This document shows positions 5,414-6,842 of a stretch of 6,842 nucleotides of DNA, piece after piece. The stretch is from an uncultured Holophagaceae bacterium (GTDB taxonomy: Bacteria; Acidobacteriota; Holophagae; Holophagales; Holophagaceae). The first letter of the stretch is position 1, and each line of letters opens with the position of its first letter. Under the pieces are notes generated by a model. It did no database searches and was not told the origin of the DNA. It saw only the letters and a list, made by a program, of their open reading frames with translations. The DNA lies in contig CAITBU010000368.1 in NCBI GenBank assembly GCA_903890595.1, forward strand, positions 1 through 6,842, in the 5' to 3' direction. Position numbers and translations under genes: made by a program.

Positions 5414-5844
5414 CGGTCTTTTTCGGTGCGGCAGCCTCGGCAGAGGCCAAACAGCAAGAGCTGATGGCGCGTGATGGCAAAGCCTGAAAGGGATTCGATC
5501 TCCTCGAGGGAAGAACTCAAACCGCAGGCGGAGACCTCGGCGGTGCGGCCGCAGGCCTCGCACTGGAGGTGGTGGTGGTGGTGGCGGGAGTCGCAGCGCA
5601 CGAAGCGCATCACCTGATCCGCCCCCAGGATGCTCTCGGCCCAGCCCTGGCTGACAAAGCGATCCAGGTTGCGGTAGACGGTGGGCAGGCCCGAGCGGCG
5701 CTCCGGCATGCGCTCCCAGATCTCCTCTACCGTGAGCGGGCGATCCGTCTCCTTCAGCACCTGGAGGATCCCCTCGCGCTGGGGAGTCCGGCGCATGCCG
5801 GCGGCTCGCAAGGACGGTGGAGCGGAGGCAAGGGATTCGGACAT
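5410..5844 (-). CDS. Fur-family metal-responsive transcriptional regulator
   Basis: This is a DNA-binding repressor of the Fur/Zur/PerR superfamily; the cognate metal or signal cannot be fixed from sequence. At 144 residues it has the normal family length. A winged helix covers about 15-82, including the recognition region GLPTVYRNLDRF (52-63). Five consecutive histidines (88-92) sit where E. coli Fur has HHHDH. Two CxxC pairs (C95/C98 in CEAC and C135/C138 in CRGC) form the structural zinc site, and H127 in TRHQLLLFGLC matches the family's conserved His. The HHHH form and E103 are more like Fur/Zur than PerR. The ATG at 5844-5842 is chosen because the frame upstream encodes only low-complexity Q/G-rich sequence antisense to the neighbouring sensor gene; GGAG lies just 2 nt upstream, a short spacing. 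No own terminator is visible, so transcripts may run into the tRNA genes. Confidence 0.93.
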   Translation of the reverse strand: MSESLASAPPSLRAAGMRRTPQREGILQVLKETDRPLTVEEIWERMPERRSGLPTVYRNLDRFVSQGWAESILGADQVMRFVRCDSRHHHHHLQCEACGRTAEVSACGLSSSLEEIESLSGFAITRHQLLLFGLCRGCRTEKDR

Positions 5845-5853
5845 GGCTCCAGG

Positions 5854-6842
5854 ATGGCAGATTCGGGCACCATGGAAGGCATGCTCCGCCGGACCTTGAC
5901 CAGGATGGGATCGCCCGAGGCAGGCCCCCCCTTCCTGCCGCTGGCCTTCCGCCTGTTTGCCAGCTTTGGACTGCTTGTTCTGCACGCCGCCCTGCCCATC
6001 GAGGGGCGGGCCACGGGACCCGGCGAGGACCTCTACCTGGGACTGCTGCTCCTGCTGCTGCTGGAATCCCTCGTGGAGGCAGCCCAGGACCTGAAAGCCA
6101 CCGGCCTCATCTTCCCGGTTCCAAGCCTGCCCTGGATCCGCTGGAACCTGGGCCTGGACCTGCTGCTTGTCACCCTGGTCATCGGCTTCCACGGGGTGCT
6201 CCGGGAGACCTTCTCGACCCTCTACATCTTCCCCGTGCTGGCCTCAGCCTTCTACCTCGGGACCATGGAGATCATCTGGGTCGGCACCCTCTCTGCTGCG
6301 GCGCACATCCTGCTGGTGCTGGCCTTCACCATGGGCTTCCTCCCTGCCTTTGGCCTGTCGCGGGAGGTCCTGGATCCGGAACCCGCTCGCCTCTCCTTCG
6401 TGCTGGGCGTGGCTGCGCTGCAGGTCTTTGCCGTCACCCTGGTGGTGGTGCTCATCCGCAGGAACCTCGACACCCTGCATACGGACCTCAGCGTCAGCGA
6501 GGCCGCGGTGGACGAGCTGCAGGCCCTGCACCAGCGGGTGGTCGAGTCCATGCACTCCGGCCTGATCACGCTGGACCTGCGGAACCGTGTCACCTCCGCC
6601 AACCCTGCGGCCGAGGCCATCCTGGGTCGGCCCATCCCCCCCGGCACGCCCATCCAGGACCTCCTGCCCCTGGGGGACCGCCTCCCCCACCTGGGCAGCC
6701 GGGAAGAGCGCTTCGAAGTGAGCATCTACCTGCCGGTCCTGGGCAAGCGGATCCTGGGCGGGCACTTGGCACCCTTGCGAGGAGCCGCTTCCGGCGCTTC
6801 CGGCCAGATCCTGCTCTTTCAGGACCTCACGGACTTCAAGGC
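5854..6842 (+). CDS. Membrane sensor histidine kinase, PilS/NtrB-like, 3' end missing
   Basis: A reading frame from ATG at 5854 stays open to the window edge, 329 codons. The N-terminal part is a multi-pass membrane domain with hydrophobic segments near 28-48, 58-77, 98-115, 120-137, 139-163 and 180-201, including a run of seven leucines (64-70). A helical linker (about 202-230) leads to a PAS domain with VVESMHSGLITLDL (229-242), ANPAAEAILG (249-258) and FQDLTDF (322-328). This arrangement is typical of PilS-type sensors of NtrB-like two-component systems, which usually continue with an H-box (HEIRNPL) and ATPase domain beyond this window. PilS controls type IV pilin transcription through PilR, but the partner here is not visible, so the target is unknown. 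The start is uncertain: in-frame ATGs at 5872, 5881 and 5905 are alternatives, and none has a well-spaced ribosome-binding site. It diverges from the Fur-family gene. Confidence 0.85.
   Translation, partial: MADSGTMEGMLRRTLTRMGSPEAGPPFLPLAFRLFASFGLLVLHAALPIEGRATGPGEDLYLGLLLLLLLESLVEAAQDLKATGLIFPVPSLPWIRWNLGLDLLLVTLVIGFHGVLRETFSTLYIFPVLASAFYLGTMEIIWVGTLSAAAHILLVLAFTMGFLPAFGLSREVLDPEPARLSFVLGVAALQVFAVTLVVVLIRRNLDTLHTDLSVSEAAVDELQALHQRVVESMHSGLITLDLRNRVTSANPAAEAILGRPIPPGTPIQDLLPLGDRLPHLGSREERFEVSIYLPVLGKRILGGHLAPLRGAASGASGQILLFQDLTDFK

Noticed and set aside
5845..6192. A 116-residue N-terminal extension of the Fur-family protein
   Set aside because: It is antisense to the membrane-sensor gene, Q/G-rich, and the remaining 144 residues already match a full family member.

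Overview
This window is a GC-rich stretch of chromosome from a Gram-negative bacterium that makes LPS. It carries an arabinose-5-phosphate isomerase for Kdo synthesis and the two membrane subunits of the LPS exporter. The base composition, the fused LptF-LptG protein and the overall style suggest something like Acidobacteriota/Holophagae (Geothrix-like). That placement comes from general impression only and is weak.

Left part (1-5113): the window opens with the first 27 codons of a minus-strand gene for a LON substrate-binding-domain protein. It diverges from a plus-strand gene cluster. The cluster runs kdsD (118-1104), a single long ORF joining LptF-like and LptG-like permeases (1180-3414), mnmA (3414-4565, tRNA U34 2-thiolation) and a small multi-pass membrane protein with a possible Mpv17/PMP22-like C-terminus (4562-5113). 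The last three genes overlap by 1 and 4 bases, so they are probably translationally coupled. The 75-bp gap before lptFG is AT-rich, with a dyad and a possible -10 element, so lptFG-mnmA may also have its own promoter.

Middle part (5134-5413): a perfect bidirectional terminator closes the plus-strand cluster. On its other side it closes a minus-strand tRNA pair, tRNA-Gly(GCC) then tRNA-Cys(GCA), both with encoded CCA. The pair has a clear sigma70-type promoter whose -35 element overlaps the stop codon of the next gene.

Right part (5410-6842): a minus-strand Fur-family metalloregulator diverges, with almost no intergenic space, from a plus-strand membrane sensor with a PAS domain (PilS/NtrB-like histidine kinase). 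That sensor is cut off by the window end before its kinase domain.

Functionally, KdsD supplies A5P for Kdo and LPS, and LptFG extracts finished LPS from the inner membrane. MnmA and the tRNA pair serve translation. I see no mobile element, CRISPR array or large repeat, and no gene-free stretch longer than 300 bases. The most unusual items are the LptF-LptG fusion and the very compact regulatory architecture.
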